A DNA stretch of 64,000 nucleotides, taken from contig CM066033.1 of the NCBI GenBank assembly GCA_033557465.1, forward strand, positions 709,639,637-709,703,636. The letters are read 5' to 3'. Below the pieces are notes generated by a model. That model searched no databases and was not told the DNA's origin. It saw only the letters and a list, made by a program, of their open reading frames with translations. Positions 1-10,706 of the stretch are shown piece after piece. Numbering within the stretch: position 1 is the first letter of the stretch; each line of letters starts with the position of its first letter. The DNA is from Ichthyophis bannanicus (taxonomy: Eukaryota; Chordata; Amphibia; Gymnophiona; Ichthyophiidae). A program made the translations under genes and the position numbers.

Positions 1-2025
1 CTATCCTTTCAGCAGCCAGGTCATCAGGTGCAGAGCCCGGAGGTTGGGGTGCAGAAGAGTTCCCTGATCCTGGGTCAGGAGATCGGGCTGAAACCCCAGA
101 GGGAGAGGGGTGTCCACCGCCAGCTGTAGAAGCAGAGGGAACCACGGTTGTCTCGGCCACCGGGGCGCTACCAGGATCACGGACGCCCTGTCCTGGACAA
201 CTTTGAACAATGTCTGGGACACCAGTGGCGTGGGAGGGAAGGCATACAGCAGACCCGTGGACCACGAGATGAGGAAAGCATCCGGCGCTACTCGAAGAGG
301 ATGAGGGTGCCGGGAGCAAAACCTGGGGAGCTGCCTGTTCAGGGGACTGGCAAACAGGTCCACGGTGGGAGAGCCCCACCGGAGGAAGATCTGCTGAACC
401 ACCGCGGGGTTCAACATCCATTCGTGTGGTAGCAGGATCCGGCTCAGCTTGTCCGCCAGGCAGTTGTCCTGCCCTGGCAGGTAAACCGCCTTGAGGAGGA
501 TGTCGTGATCGACCGCCCAAGAGCACAGCCTCCAGGCTTCCTGACATAGAAGGAGGGAGCCCGTGCCCCCCTGTTTGTTCACGTAGAACATTGCCACCTG
601 ATTGTCCGTCTGCACCAGTACGGACTGACCGAACGTGAGGTGAGAGAAGGTCCGCAGAGCTAGGCGGATCGCCCGGAGCTCCAGGAAGTTTATCTGCTGG
701 GCGGCTTCCCAAGGCGTCCAAAGGCCTTGAGTGCATGTCCCCCGACAGTGCGCCCCCCAACCCAGGAGGGAAGCATCTGTCGTGAGCACCCGGGACGGCG
801 GTGGAGACAGAAAGGGCATGCCGAGCACTAGATTGGGCAGGTGAAGCCACCATTGCAGGGAGGAGACCAGATGGTCGGAAACCTGTAACAGGTTCGACAG
901 CCTCCCTGTGGCCTGATGCCACTGAGAGCGAAGGCTCCACTGGGTATGTCTCATATGCAGACGGGCGTTCGGAGTGACATGGACCGTGGAGGCCATGTGC
1001 CCGAGCAACTGCAGGAACTGTCTGGCAGGGGCCGGCGACTCGCCGCTGAACCCGCTAGCTAGGGCCATGAGCCTGTTGGCCCGTTCCAGAGGCAAGAAGG
1101 CACGAGCCCGCCAAGTGTCCAGCCGTGCCCCTATGAACTCGAGGTCCTGAGAGGGGAGCAAAGCGAACTTTTCGAAGTTTATGACGAAGCCCAAGTGCTG
1201 AAGCAGAGCCACCGTACGATGGGCGGCCTGGGCGACCTCTGGAGCCGATGACGCCCAGATGAGCCAGTCGTCCAGGTATGGGAAGACGAAGAGGCCTTGA
1301 AGCATCAGGAAGGCTGCCACCACTGCCAAGCACTTCGTGAACACCCTGGGAGTGGAGGACAGGCGAAAAGGCAGCACTCGGTACTGATAATGATTCCCTG
1401 CCACCACAAACCTTAGGTATTTTCGGTGGTCCGGATGAATAAGGATGTGGGTATAAGCATCCTTTAGATCCAAGGAGCATAGCCAATCTCCCCGCTGGAG
1501 GTAGGGCAGTAGGGTTCCAAGGGTAAGCATCTTGAACCTTTCCCGCTGCAGGAACTTGTTGAGGTTGCGCAAGTCCAGAATGGGCCTGAGGCCTCCTGTT
1601 CTCTTTGGAACCAGGAAGTACGTCGAGTAAAACCCGTGACCCCACAAGTGTTGGGGCACTGGCTCCACCGCCCGTTCTTGAAGCAGGCTTTGCAGCTCCT
1701 GAAGGAGTACGTCCTCGTGCAGCGGGGGTCTGGAAGGCTCCCCTGGGAAGTAGAGGGGGGGCACCTGGTGAAAACGCAGGAGGTAGCCCTTGTGGACCAC
1801 CTGCAACATCCAGGCATCATATGAAATGGCTGACAACCTGTGAGCAAAGTGGGTCAGCCGACCCCCCGTGCTGGCATAGTCAAAAACCTCCACCCTGCTG
1901 GGCCGGGGCCTGCGTGGTGGGTTTGGGGGCTTTTTGCTTCCGGGAACCGTTACCCTGTCCCCTAGGCCGCTGCCCCTGAAGGGGGGTAGTGGCCTGACAT
2001 TGTGGTTGGTGATGCGTATAAGCAA
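1..2025 (-). CDS. DIRS RT / RNase H / DNA-adenine-methyltransferase-like polyprotein (element A)
   Basis: Open for 674 codons and ending in a stop at 1-3. The reverse transcriptase has motif LDLKDAY at residues 185-191 and the catalytic YLDD box at 250-253. The RNase H domain follows, with acidic residues in TTDAS (D417), FLEL (E449), QTDNQ (D474) and LADKLS (D525). The C-terminal part has VDLFAS (about 555-560) and YAFPP (594-598), matching the Dam-like methyltransferase domain known in DIRS elements. The catalytic residues I can identify are all present. The first ~140 bases overlap the end of Gag in another frame, so the true start or a translational coupling mechanism is uncertain. This is the longest undisrupted RT frame in the window. 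Confidence 0.88.
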   Translation of the reverse strand: MLIRITNHNVRPLPPFRGSGLGDRVTVPGSKKPPNPPRRPRPSRVEVFDYASTGGRLTHFAHRLSAISYDAWMLQVVHKGYLLRFHQVPPLYFPGEPSRPPLHEDVLLQELQSLLQERAVEPVPQHLWGHGFYSTYFLVPKRTGGLRPILDLRNLNKFLQRERFKMLTLGTLLPYLQRGDWLCSLDLKDAYTHILIHPDHRKYLRFVVAGNHYQYRVLPFRLSSTPRVFTKCLAVVAAFLMLQGLFVFPYLDDWLIWASSAPEVAQAAHRTVALLQHLGFVINFEKFALLPSQDLEFIGARLDTWRARAFLPLERANRLMALASGFSGESPAPARQFLQLLGHMASTVHVTPNARLHMRHTQWSLRSQWHQATGRLSNLLQVSDHLVSSLQWWLHLPNLVLGMPFLSPPPSRVLTTDASLLGWGAHCRGTCTQGLWTPWEAAQQINFLELRAIRLALRTFSHLTFGQSVLVQTDNQVAMFYVNKQGGTGSLLLCQEAWRLCSWAVDHDILLKAVYLPGQDNCLADKLSRILLPHEWMLNPAVVQQIFLRWGSPTVDLFASPLNRQLPRFCSRHPHPLRVAPDAFLISWSTGLLYAFPPTPLVSQTLFKVVQDRASVILVAPRWPRQPWFPLLLQLAVDTPLPLGFQPDLLTQDQGTLLHPNLRALHLMTWLLKG

Positions 2026-3760
2026 ACACTTTCCTCAGGTAAAAAGGCTTTTTGCCCGAGCCCTTCTTCTGTGAAGGGGCCGAGGACTTCCTGGAGAGGC
2101 GAGTCCTGGTGAGAGTCTCGGACTCGAGCTCCGCCGCCTTTTCGGCCATGGGTTTGCCGAAGAGGTTTTCCCCTCGGCAAGGAACATCGACCAACTTGTC
2201 CTGCACCCATGGCTCGAGGTCGGATGATTGAAGCCAAGCCTGGCAGCGAGCCCCGATGCTGGCTCCGGCTACCCGAGCCGATTCCTCGAAGCCATCATAG
2301 GCCGCTCGAGAAATGAACTTCGAACATTCTCGAATCCCTGAGGATAAGGCCTGGAACCGCTGCAAGGGTTCCTCGGAGAGACCGGCAGAGAAACCCTCAA
2401 TTTCCTTCGTCAGGTCTCGGAGGTACATACCCATATACAGCTGATATGTCTGGACCTGACAAGCAAGCATAGAGCCCTGGAAGCACTTCCTACCGAGGGC
2501 GTCCAGGTTTCGGGCCTCCTTACCCGGGGGGCACCGAGGAGTGCATCTTTTGACTCTTAAGTCGATGCATGGCCGACTCCACCACCATGGAGTGGTGCGG
2601 AAGCTGCGCCTTCTGGAACCCGGGGCTCTTGCGGACTCGATACATGGAATCGACCCGCTTAATCAACACTGGCGTAGAGGCTGGGCTCTCCAACATGCGG
2701 AAGAGAAGCCGCTCCAGCATCGGGGGAACCGGTACAGTGAAGGCCTCCCTCGGGGGGGAGTCGTATTGAAGGGCCTCGAGCTCCTCGGCTCGGGGTTCCT
2801 CCTCCGGATCCGCGGGGAAGGCCAAAGCCTTGGCCATGCCCCTCACGAAGTCGGAGAACCGAGTATCCTCCAGGAGGGACCGCCTCCGAGGCTCCGACTC
2901 GGGCGAATCGGAGGAGACGCACCGAGTCTGGAAAGAACCAGGTGACTCGTCCTCCTCCGTGTCCCAGCCCGACTCCTCCGAGGAGGAATCGAGCAGTTCC
3001 GCGCGGGCGGGGCCAGGGGACCGCCACCCCGACGCCGAGGCTGGCGTTGAGGACCTCGGTCCCGAACGGGAAGCTGAGGGAGACCTAGGTCGAGGATCGA
3101 CTCGAGCTCGCATTGACTCGAGGATCGACTCGGCCTCCGGGGTCGACTGGAGCGTCGACGTCCCGGTGGTCGGGGCAGATGCACTGGCGAGGCCGGTGAT
3201 CCATGCCCGCTGCTGGTCCATGAAGGCAGATATACTGCGCTCCAAGGACGTCAGTCTGAGATCAAGCTCAGAAGACCCAGCAGCCGCCGACTCGGGCCCC
3301 GATGGCGTCGGTTCATCCGTGGGGGAGTCCAGGAGGACTATAGCACTCACGTGTCTAGGAGACTCCACTTCGAGACGAGGAAGCTTCGAAGGCCTTTCCC
3401 CCTCCGACGGCACGGGGTGTCGGGCCGGGCTAGGTGACCTGTCCCTCGAGGGACCGGGGACGCCTCCCGGCTCCACCCTCGCGGGCTTCTTCTCCCGCCG
3501 GTGTTCCCGGCCGGGGGAGCCCCGCTCAGAAGAACTCCGACGATGCTCCGAGCCGGAGCCACGAGGCGTCGAGGCCTCTGACGAGGTCCGCGCGCCCGAT
3601 CCCTTTGCGACTGCCGGCTCCTGAGTGCCTTCGAGGACATCTTGCTGCACGGGCCGCAGCTCATAGGGTCATGTTCGGCCCCGAGGCAGCAGTCATGCGT
3701 GTCGGTGAGAGACGTGAGTCTGATACAACGATCACACTTTTTAAAACCACTGGCTGCCAT
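1880..3760 (-). pseudogene. DIRS Gag-like protein, frameshifted (element A)
   Basis: The start is set at 3760 because the same MAASGFK start is seen in copies B and D. The N-terminal ~50 residues form a Cys/His-rich zinc-binding module (CDRC, TDTHD, MSCGPC). A long Ser/Pro/Arg/Glu-rich disordered region follows, then a conserved helical part (PHHSMVVESAMHRLKS, SMLACQVQTYQLYMGM, DKLVDVPCRGENLFGK) and a basic Gln/Pro-rich tail. Two frame breaks are visible: one near 3610-3640, and one near 2515-2525 beside a G run. Gag is expected to coat element RNA; that is inferred from position and the zinc module. Confidence 0.8.
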
Positions 3761-3999
3761 CGGGGGAAAAAGAACCCCGGCAAGGTCGAAAGACCGCGCT
3801 GCCAGGGATGAAGGAAAAAAGTGGCGGGAACGCCAGTTGGAATAAAATAAAAACGTAGACGGGCCCAATAGAGGATATCGAGGACCGGCGGGAAGAGGAA
3901 CACATGAAGCGAGAAAATTTAACGTAAAAACAAATCAAAGAAATCAACTTTTCTGCGGCGGTAACAGACTGCGTCTGTAGGGCTCCGCGGAAAAAAGAC

Positions 4000-4160
4000 G
4001 ACTGAGCAAGATGGCATCCCTAGGCAGGAAGGGGACCGCGCATGCGCGCTGCAATGCCCAAAGGCTTTCTGCAAAAGCAGGGGAAAATTGCTCCACGAGG
4101 GCTCCGTCGGCGCCGACGTCACCCATAAGTGAGGACTCACTTCCTGCTTGGTCCTGGAGA
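4000..4160 (-). repeat. Right (5') inverted terminal repeat of element A
   Basis: Matches the reverse complement of the left ends of B and D. It contains the GTCGGCGCCGAC palindrome at about 4106-4117 and an NRF1-like palindrome CGCGCATGCGCG at about 4037-4048. This is the expected promoter end of the element. Confidence 0.82.
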
Positions 4161-5124
4161 ATCAGTCTTCACATATGGGGATCCCAAGCTAAGATGCCTG
4201 GAGTCCCAGCATGTTATAGATTGGAACATGCTACACCTCATATTGCCAGGCATCCTCAGGATGGAGGGTAGGAGTTGAAACAGAAAGGAGCTGTAAAAGA
4301 CAGCTAACCTAGCATAGGACTGCAGGCAAGCAGTCCTTGTGTGGATGACAATTATCATCAAATATAATGAAATGAAATATTGCAGAAAGGACCTCCCCTA
4401 ACAGGATTGTAGAAAAATAAGGAGGTTCATGAGAACTACTGGGGATCCAGTAGAGGAACCTCAAGGAGAACCTCACTGTGAAGTGGAGGTAATAAACCTG
4501 TTGGAAAAAAATAGTGGAGGTCAGAATCCTGAAAGGTGAGAGGTAACCCCAGGGATCAACTGGGGTAGTAAAAAAACGGTAGGCTTTCAGCAGAAGGCTT
4601 TATGGAAAAAGCCCAAACTCTTTTGGCTGCAGAGTGGCTCACTCTTAGGAGCAAAAAGAGGAAAGGCTGACCGATTTGGACAAATCGGCCTAGTCCTTGT
4701 GGGAAGAAGGGGTATGGAAAAAACCTTGTATCCCAAAAAGAAAGGACAGGTGTCTGAGGCGTTAGAGCCTCAGAGTAACTGAAGATCCGCAATGTCTTTC
4801 CTAACTGGTGATAGCTAGGAAAAATACTGGAACATGGAGAGCTTCAGGGGTACCTAAACCTTAAGGTTACGGTAGAAAAGTTAACTACCACAGGAGTGGT
4901 TGTGTGTGTAGTACCCCAAACATGCTGGGACAGCATGAGTATGGGTAGAGCCCAACTGTCAGAATCATATAGAGACATATATATCTATATCTATATCAGC
5001 ATAGACAGTCAGATAGATAAGTATGTAAATACATATCTACCTATAATAAATATCTCGACAGATAGACATATAAGAATATATATATATGTGTATCTATATA
5101 TCTATATGTATATATATCTATATA
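4161..5124 (-). mobile_element. Non-autonomous DIRS-like element N1, 3' segment
   Basis: Matches 23530-24480 of element N2 nearly base for base, including the stretch after the ICR (CATATGGGGA, then GAGATGCCTGGAGTCC-like sequence) and the TA-rich tract. It starts inside the ICR where element A abuts it and stops in a TA microsatellite where element B is inserted. The remainder resumes at 10867. No reverse transcriptase or recombinase motif can be found in any frame. Confidence 0.82.
4965..5124. repeat. TA-rich microsatellite (left half, split by B)
   Basis: Long run of TATATCTATA-type units with interruptions. The tract continues at 10867 on the other side of element B, which shows the insertion target was this microsatellite. 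Confidence 0.85.
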
Positions 5125-5493
5125 GCGTAGTTACTCACCTGTAACAGGTGTTCTCCAGGAGCAGCAGGAATCAGTCCTCACTTATGGGTGACGTCGGCGC
5201 CGACGGAGCCCTCGCGGAGCAATTTTCCCCAGCTTTCAAAGAAAGCCTTTGGGAATTGCAGCAAGCATGCGTGGTCCTCTTCCCGCCCAAGGGTGCCATC
5301 TTAGCCAGTCAGATGACATAGCTAAAAGACAGCATAAAAATTTGCAAAAAAAACTAAAGCAGATGATTGCAACTCCAAGGGGAGGAGGGAGGGTTGTGAG
5401 GACTGATTCCTGCTGCTCCTGGAGAACACCTGTTACAGGTGAGTAACTACGCTTTCTCCAGGACCAAGCAGGAAGTCAGTCCTCACTTATGGG
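5125..5493 (-). repeat. Left ITR and internal complementary region of B
   Basis: Bases 5125-5181 and 5396-5452 are exact reverse complements (57 bp). Bases 5453-5493 are the reverse complement of the right end of the element (10826-10866). The ICR thus joins complements of both element ends, the DIRS signature thought to template circle closure. A purine tract, AGGGGAGGAGGGAGGG, lies just before the ICR (about 5378-5393). Confidence 0.93.
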
Positions 5494-5629
5494 ACTCCCA
5501 AGCTTAAGGCTAACGGAGACCCTAAGCACAAAAATGAGCTCCCTCTAGCTCAGCAGCACAGAAGGAAGGAATCTTCGCTGAATTATTACCCACCGGTAGC
5601 CCACATCCGGGATGGAGGGTAGGAGTTGC

Positions 5630-6930
5630 TCAAACCTCAAAGAGATTACGGAGGACAGCCTGTCCGAAAGCACTGTCCCTGCGGGACTCCCTCTCGAGAC
5701 AGTAATGGACCGCAAAGGTCTGGCTCGAAGACCAAGTAGCGGCCCGGCAGATGTCTGCCAATGGAACAGAGCGGAGGTAAGCCACTGTCGTAGCCTTTGC
5801 CCGAACGCAATGAGCCGTGACTCGACCTTCCAAGGAGAGTCCGGCTGCCCCATAAGCCCAAGTGATACAGTCCGCAACCCAGATGGACAGAGTACGCTTG
5901 GAGACCAGGAGCCCCAATTTATTGGGGTCAAAAGACACAAAAAGCTGAGCAGCTTTACGGTGCTCCCGCGTACGGTCAAGGTAGAAGTTCAATGCCCTTC
6001 TACAGTCCAGGGTATGGAGGACCGTTTCAGCTCGGCTGGAGTGTGGTCTGGGAAAGAAGGTCGGAAGTACCACCTCCTGATTGATGTGAAAGGGGGAGAC
6101 CACCTTTGGAAGAAATTTTGGGTGAGTCCGTAGGACTACCCTATTTTTGTAGAACCGAGTGTAAGGGGGATCAGACACGAGGGCCTGCAATTCACTTACG
6201 CGCCTAGCGGAAGTGAGGGCTATCAAGAACAATGTTTTCCAAGAAAGAAAACGGAGAGAACAGGTAGCCATAGGTTCAAAAGGCGGACAGGTGATCCGCT
6301 GCAAAACCACATTCAGATCCCAGTCAGGCGCTGGCGGGCGGAGAGGTGGTTTAAGTAGAAGGAGACCTCGGAGAAACCTCGCTACGAGAGGGTCGCTGGA
6401 AAGAGGTCTGCCGTCCACCGGTACATGATGTGCTGAAAGAGCACTGAGGTGAACTTTGACGGAGTTGGACTTAAGTCCCAGATTAGAGAGGTAGAGCAAG
6501 TACTGCAGGATCACCGACACCGAGCAGGAGAAGGGATCCTGAGACTGCTGGGTACACCAAACGGAAAAGCGACGCCATTTAAGGGCGTAGCATTTGCGGG
6601 TAGAAGGTCGCCGAGAAGCTAAGATGACCTCTTCCACCTCTGCCGGCAGGAGAAGGGGAGCAAGGACTACCCTCTCAGCAGCCAGGCCATTAGATTGAGA
6701 GATCTGAGGTTGGGGTGTAGCAGAGACCCCTGATCTTGAGTGAGGAGATCCGGTTGAAACCCCAGAGGGAATGGATCCTCTACCGCTAATTGCAGCAGGA
6801 GTGGAAACCACGGCTGTCTGGGCCAGCGAGGAGCGATCAGGATCATGGAAGCTTTGTCTCGGAGAACCTTGAAAAGAGTTCGAGAGACTAGCGGGATGGG
6901 AGGAAAAGCATACAGAAGGCTCTCCGCCCA
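5630..6930 (-). CDS. DIRS tyrosine recombinase (element B)
   Basis: The recombinase domain begins around NGLAAERVVLAP and has an N-terminal core-binding part (STRKCYALKWRRFSVWC). The catalytic set is Arg in TSARRVSEL, His-x-x-Arg in TAHCVRAK, and Tyr in TFAVHYCLE, near the C-terminus. Function: it would join the circular cDNA to the target by strand exchange. The frame stays open far upstream, to 8503, overlapping the whole RT region in the +1-related frame, so the start is not defined. The overlap with the end of RT (6667) is ~260 bases by comparison with D. Confidence 0.88.
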
Positions 6931-8475
6931 TGAGAGTAGAAAAGCGTCTGCCGCAACTCGAAGGGGATGCGGCTGACGAGAGCAGAAGCGAGGAAGTTGC
7001 CGGTTGAGAGGGCTGGCAAAGAGATCCATCGTGGGGAGGCCCCACTTCAGAAAGAGCTTCTGAACTACCAAGGGATCCAGGCGCCACTCGTGCGGCTGGA
7101 GGATCCTGCTGAGTTTGTCCGCCAGGCAATTTTCTTGGCCTGGGAGATAAACTGCCTTGAGAAGAACGCCGTGACTGACGGCCCAAGAGCAGAGCTTCTG
7201 TGCCTCCCGACAGAGAGGGAAGGAGCCCGTGCCCCCCTGCTTGTTCACGTAGAACATGGCAACTTGATTGTCCGTCTGGACAAGGATGGACTGGTGAGAG
7301 GTCAGGTGGGAGAAGGCCTTGAGAGCCAGGCGGATCGCTCTGAGCTCCAGGAAGTTGATCTGCTGAGCAGACTCCCACGTGGTCCAGAGGCCCTGAGTAC
7401 GTGCCCCTTGGCAATGTGCTCCCCAGCCCAGGAGGGATGCATCTGTTGTCAGCACCCGGGCCGGCTGAGGTGACTGGAAAGGCATGCTGAGTACCAGGTT
7501 CGGCCGATGAAGCCACCACTGGAGAGACGAGATCAGCGGCTCGGAGACGCGCACTAGGTCTGCTAGGCCGCCTGTTGCTTGTTGCCACTGCCGGCGGAGA
7601 CACCATTGAGCAGGCCGCATATTCAGGCGGGCATTGGGGGTCACATGGACGGTGGAAGCCATATGGCCGAGTAGTCTCAGGAAGCGCCTGGCGGAGACCA
7701 GGGGCTGGCTGCGAAAACGGCCGGCTAGGTCCATGAGCCGTTGAGCTCTGTCGAGCGGTAGGAACGCTCGTGCCTGAGGAGTGTGCAGCCTTGCGCCGAT
7801 GAACTCGAGATCCTGTGAGGGGAGCAAAGTGGACTTTGCGAAGTTTATAACAAAGCCCAAGTACTGCAGAAGAGTCACCGTGCGGCGTGTGGCGTTGGTG
7901 ACCTCCGGAGCGGACGCTGCCCTGATGAGCCAGTCGTCGAGGTACAGAAAGACATAGAGGCCGTGAAGCCGGAGATGGGCCGCCACCACCGCGAGACATT
8001 TTGTGAAGACTCGCGGTGCGGAGGACAGGCCAAAGGGTAGTACTCTGTAATGGTAATGATTTCCGGCCACCACAAACCTTAGGTACTGGCGGTGGCTTGG
8101 GTGGATAAGGATGTGCGTGTAGGCATCCTTTAGATCCAAGGAGCATAGCCAATCTCCCTGCTGGAGGTAGGGCAGAAGGATTCCAAGGGTAAGCATCTTG
8201 AACTTTTCTCGCACGAGGAATTTGTTGAGGTTGCGCAAGTCCAGGATGGGTCTGAGGCCTCCTGTCCTTTTTGGTACTAGAAAAAACCTGGAATAAAAGC
8301 CTTGACCTTTCAGGTGGTGGGGCACCGGTTCCACCGCCTGTTCCTGTAGAAGACCTGCTAACTCCTGAAGGAGTAATTCCCTGTGCAGAGGGGGTCGTGG
8401 AGGTTCTCCCGGAAAATAGGAGGGAGGGACCTGGTGGAAGTGGAGAAGATAGCCTTCTCGCACGACTTGAAGCAC
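6667..8475 (-). CDS. DIRS RT / RNase H / methyltransferase polyprotein (element B)
   Basis: 602 codons are open from a GTG at 8475; homology continues upstream but meets an in-frame stop near 8572 in the leader. It carries LDLKDAY, the YLDD box (in VFLYLDDWLI), RNase H motifs (TTDASLLGWGAH, FLELRAIRLAL, QTDNQVAMFYVNKQ, LADKLS) and the Dam-like motifs MDLFAS and YAFPP. It ends at the same MAWLL-x-G tail as A and D. All catalytic residues I can identify are present; the defect is confined to the N-terminal leader. Confidence 0.87.
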   Translation of the reverse strand: MLQVVREGYLLHFHQVPPSYFPGEPPRPPLHRELLLQELAGLLQEQAVEPVPHHLKGQGFYSRFFLVPKRTGGLRPILDLRNLNKFLVREKFKMLTLGILLPYLQQGDWLCSLDLKDAYTHILIHPSHRQYLRFVVAGNHYHYRVLPFGLSSAPRVFTKCLAVVAAHLRLHGLYVFLYLDDWLIRAASAPEVTNATRRTVTLLQYLGFVINFAKSTLLPSQDLEFIGARLHTPQARAFLPLDRAQRLMDLAGRFRSQPLVSARRFLRLLGHMASTVHVTPNARLNMRPAQWCLRRQWQQATGGLADLVRVSEPLISSLQWWLHRPNLVLSMPFQSPQPARVLTTDASLLGWGAHCQGARTQGLWTTWESAQQINFLELRAIRLALKAFSHLTSHQSILVQTDNQVAMFYVNKQGGTGSFPLCREAQKLCSWAVSHGVLLKAVYLPGQENCLADKLSRILQPHEWRLDPLVVQKLFLKWGLPTMDLFASPLNRQLPRFCSRQPHPLRVAADAFLLSWAESLLYAFPPIPLVSRTLFKVLRDKASMILIAPRWPRQPWFPLLLQLAVEDPFPLGFQPDLLTQDQGSLLHPNLRSLNLMAWLLRG

Positions 8476-8578
8476 CCAGGCATCTGAGGTGATGCTGGAC
8501 CACCTGTGGGCGAAGTGAACCAGCCGGCCTCCGGTGCTGGGAGGAACCAGCGGGGGGGGAGAGGCTATGCTTCAGGAG

Positions 8579-10471
8579 TCAAAAGCCCCCACCCTGCTGA
8601 GCAGGGGCTGGTGGTGCAGGGTTGGGGGCTTGCTGCCTACGGGACCCGTTACCCCGTCCCTTGGCCTGCTGGCCCTGTTGGGGAGCTGCAGGGGCCTGAT
8701 ACTGGGGGTATTGTTTGTAGGCAGCCGCCTTCCTCGGGTAAAAGGACTTCTTTCCCGAGCCCTTCTTTTTCTGGGAAGGGGCGGAGGTCTTCCTAGAAAG
8801 CCTAGTCCTGGTGAGAGTCTCCGTCTCAATTTGTGCAGCCTTTTCAGCCATGGGCTTGCCAAAGAGGTTTTCGCCTCGGCAGGGGACATCGACCAACTTG
8901 TCCTGCACCCAGGGCTCAAGGTCAGACGACTGAAGCCAAGCCTGTCGGCGGGCACCGATGCCGGCTGCGGCCACTCAAGCCGATGCTTCAAAGCCATCAT
9001 AGGCTGCTCGGGATATGAATTTTGAGCATTCCCGAATGCCAGTGGACAAGGCCAGGAACCTCCGCAAGGGTTCCTCGGACAAACCAGCGGAGAATCCGGC
9101 TAGCTCTTTAGCCAGGTCTCGGAGATACATGCCCATGTATAGCTGGTAGGTCTGGACACGACACGCAAGCATAGAGCCCTGGAAACACTTCTTACCAAGG
9201 CCATCCAGGTTACGGGCCTCCCTGCCAGGAGGCACCGAGGAGTGCATCTTCTGCTCTTAAGACGATGCATGGCCGATTCCACTACCATGGAATGGTGTGG
9301 TAGCTGTACTTTTTGGAAGCCAGGGCTCTTGCGGACTCGATAGATAGAATCGACCCGCTTGCTCAGGACCGGCGAGGTGGCCGGACTCTCCCACATGCGG
9401 AAGAGTAGTCGTTCCAGCATGGGAGGAACCGGTACAGTAAAGTGTTCCCTGGCGGGAGAGTCATACTGGAGGGCGTCGAGCTCTTCGGCTCGAGGCTCCT
9501 CCTCGGGATCCGCAGGGAAGGCCAAAGCCTTGGCCATATCCCTGACGAAGTCCGAGAACCGGGCATCCTCCGGGGGGGACTGCTTCCGAGGTTCGGACTC
9601 AGGTGAGTCAGAGGGGACACACCGAGTCCGAAAAGAATCAGGCGACTCTTCCTCTTCAGACTCCCAGACCGACTCCGACGAGGACTCGGTGGGGTCGGCC
9701 CGGGCAGGGCGCCGGCGTCGGCGACCTCGGTCCCGAACGGGAGGCTGAGGGTGACCTCGACCGAGGATCGACTCGAGTGCGCATCGACTCGAGGATCGGC
9801 TCGGTCTCCGGGGTCGACTTAGACGTCGACGTCCCGGCGGTCGGGGCAGCGGCGCCAGCGAAGCCAGCGAGCAGTGCCCGCTGCTGGTCCATGAAGGCAG
9901 ACAGTCTGCTCTCCAAGGCCGTCAACCTGAGTCCGAGCTCAGGTGACCCAGCAGCCCCCGACTCGGGCCCCGACGGCATCGGGCCCGACGTCGGCGGTCT
10001 CGGAGGCGAGTCCAGGAGGACCACAGGACTTACCCGAGCAGACAGCTCCGACTCCAGGCGAGGTCGCTTCGAGAGGTGCTCCTTCTCCAAGGACCCGGGA
10101 CGGCTATCGGGGCTAAGCGACCTGGCCCTCGCGGAGCCAGGAGCATCCACCGACGCCGCCCTCGCGGGTTTCACCTTTCGTCGATGGTCCCCGGAGGGAG
10201 AACCCCTGTCGGAGGAACTCCGGCGACGGTCCGAGCTGGAACCTCTGGACGCGGAGGCCTCCGACGAGGTCCGGGTACAGCTGGGGTCAGCGAAGATCCT
10301 ATCCCGCTGATGCCGCCGACTTCTCAACGCTTTGGAGGACATTTTGCCGCAGGGCCCACAGATCATTTCTTCATGATCCGGGCCCAGGCAGCGGAGGCAA
10401 TTGTCGTGTGTGTCAGTTAGTGACATATTTCGGTCACACTGACCACACCGTTTGAAACCACTGGCAGCCAT
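8579..10471 (-). pseudogene. DIRS Gag-like protein, broken (element B)
   Basis: Starts at ATG 10471 (MAASGFKRCGQC). The zinc-binding module (CGQC, THDNC, CLGPDH, CGPC) is followed by a disordered Ser/Arg/Pro region. Frame breaks lie near 9650 and 9250. There is an in-frame TGA at 8975-8977 where copy D has CGA (Arg), a change expected from CpG deamination. The C-terminal part keeps DKLVDVPCRGENLFGKPM and a basic Gln/Pro-rich tail ending at 8579, just before the RT region. Confidence 0.82.
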
Positions 10472-10706
10472 CGGGGGAAAAAGGGCCCCGGCGAGGTCAA
10501 ACGACCGGGCTGCCAGGGAAAAACCGAAAACGAAACTAAGTCAGAAAAACCGAAAAAGAAGAAGAGGACTCGTGACCGGCGTCGCGAGTCCGGGCGGGAA
10601 AAAGACCAGCGTCGAACCAAAGGAAAAAAGAGAAAATATGAATAAAAATCAACTTTTTCGCGGGGACACGACGGGTACGTCTGTAGGGCTCCGCGGAAAA
10701 AAGAAG

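Larger units (their letters stand above)
1..4160 (-). mobile_element. DIRS-like retrotransposon A (family I), left part beyond window
   Basis: Sense is the minus strand. From right to left it carries a family I inverted terminal repeat (about 4000-4160), a zinc-finger Gag (3760-1880) and an RT/RNase H/methyltransferase frame (2025-1). The recombinase and the left end lie outside the window. The right end finishes in CCTGGAGA, as in copies B and D. It abuts position 4161, which is the interior of the ICR of element N1, so A appears to have inserted into, or recombined with, N1. DIRS elements use a tyrosine recombinase instead of an integrase; that is family knowledge, and A's own recombinase is not visible here. 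Confidence 0.9.

Noticed and set aside
2830..3624. Long plus-strand open frame opposite Gag of A (and similar ones opposite Gag in B and D)
   Set aside because: Mirror of a GC-rich, Arg/Ser-rich coding strand; no motif, and not kept at equal length between copies.
9603..10310. Plus-strand 235-codon frame opposite B Gag
   Set aside because: Antisense shadow of the Gag disordered region; no independent evidence.
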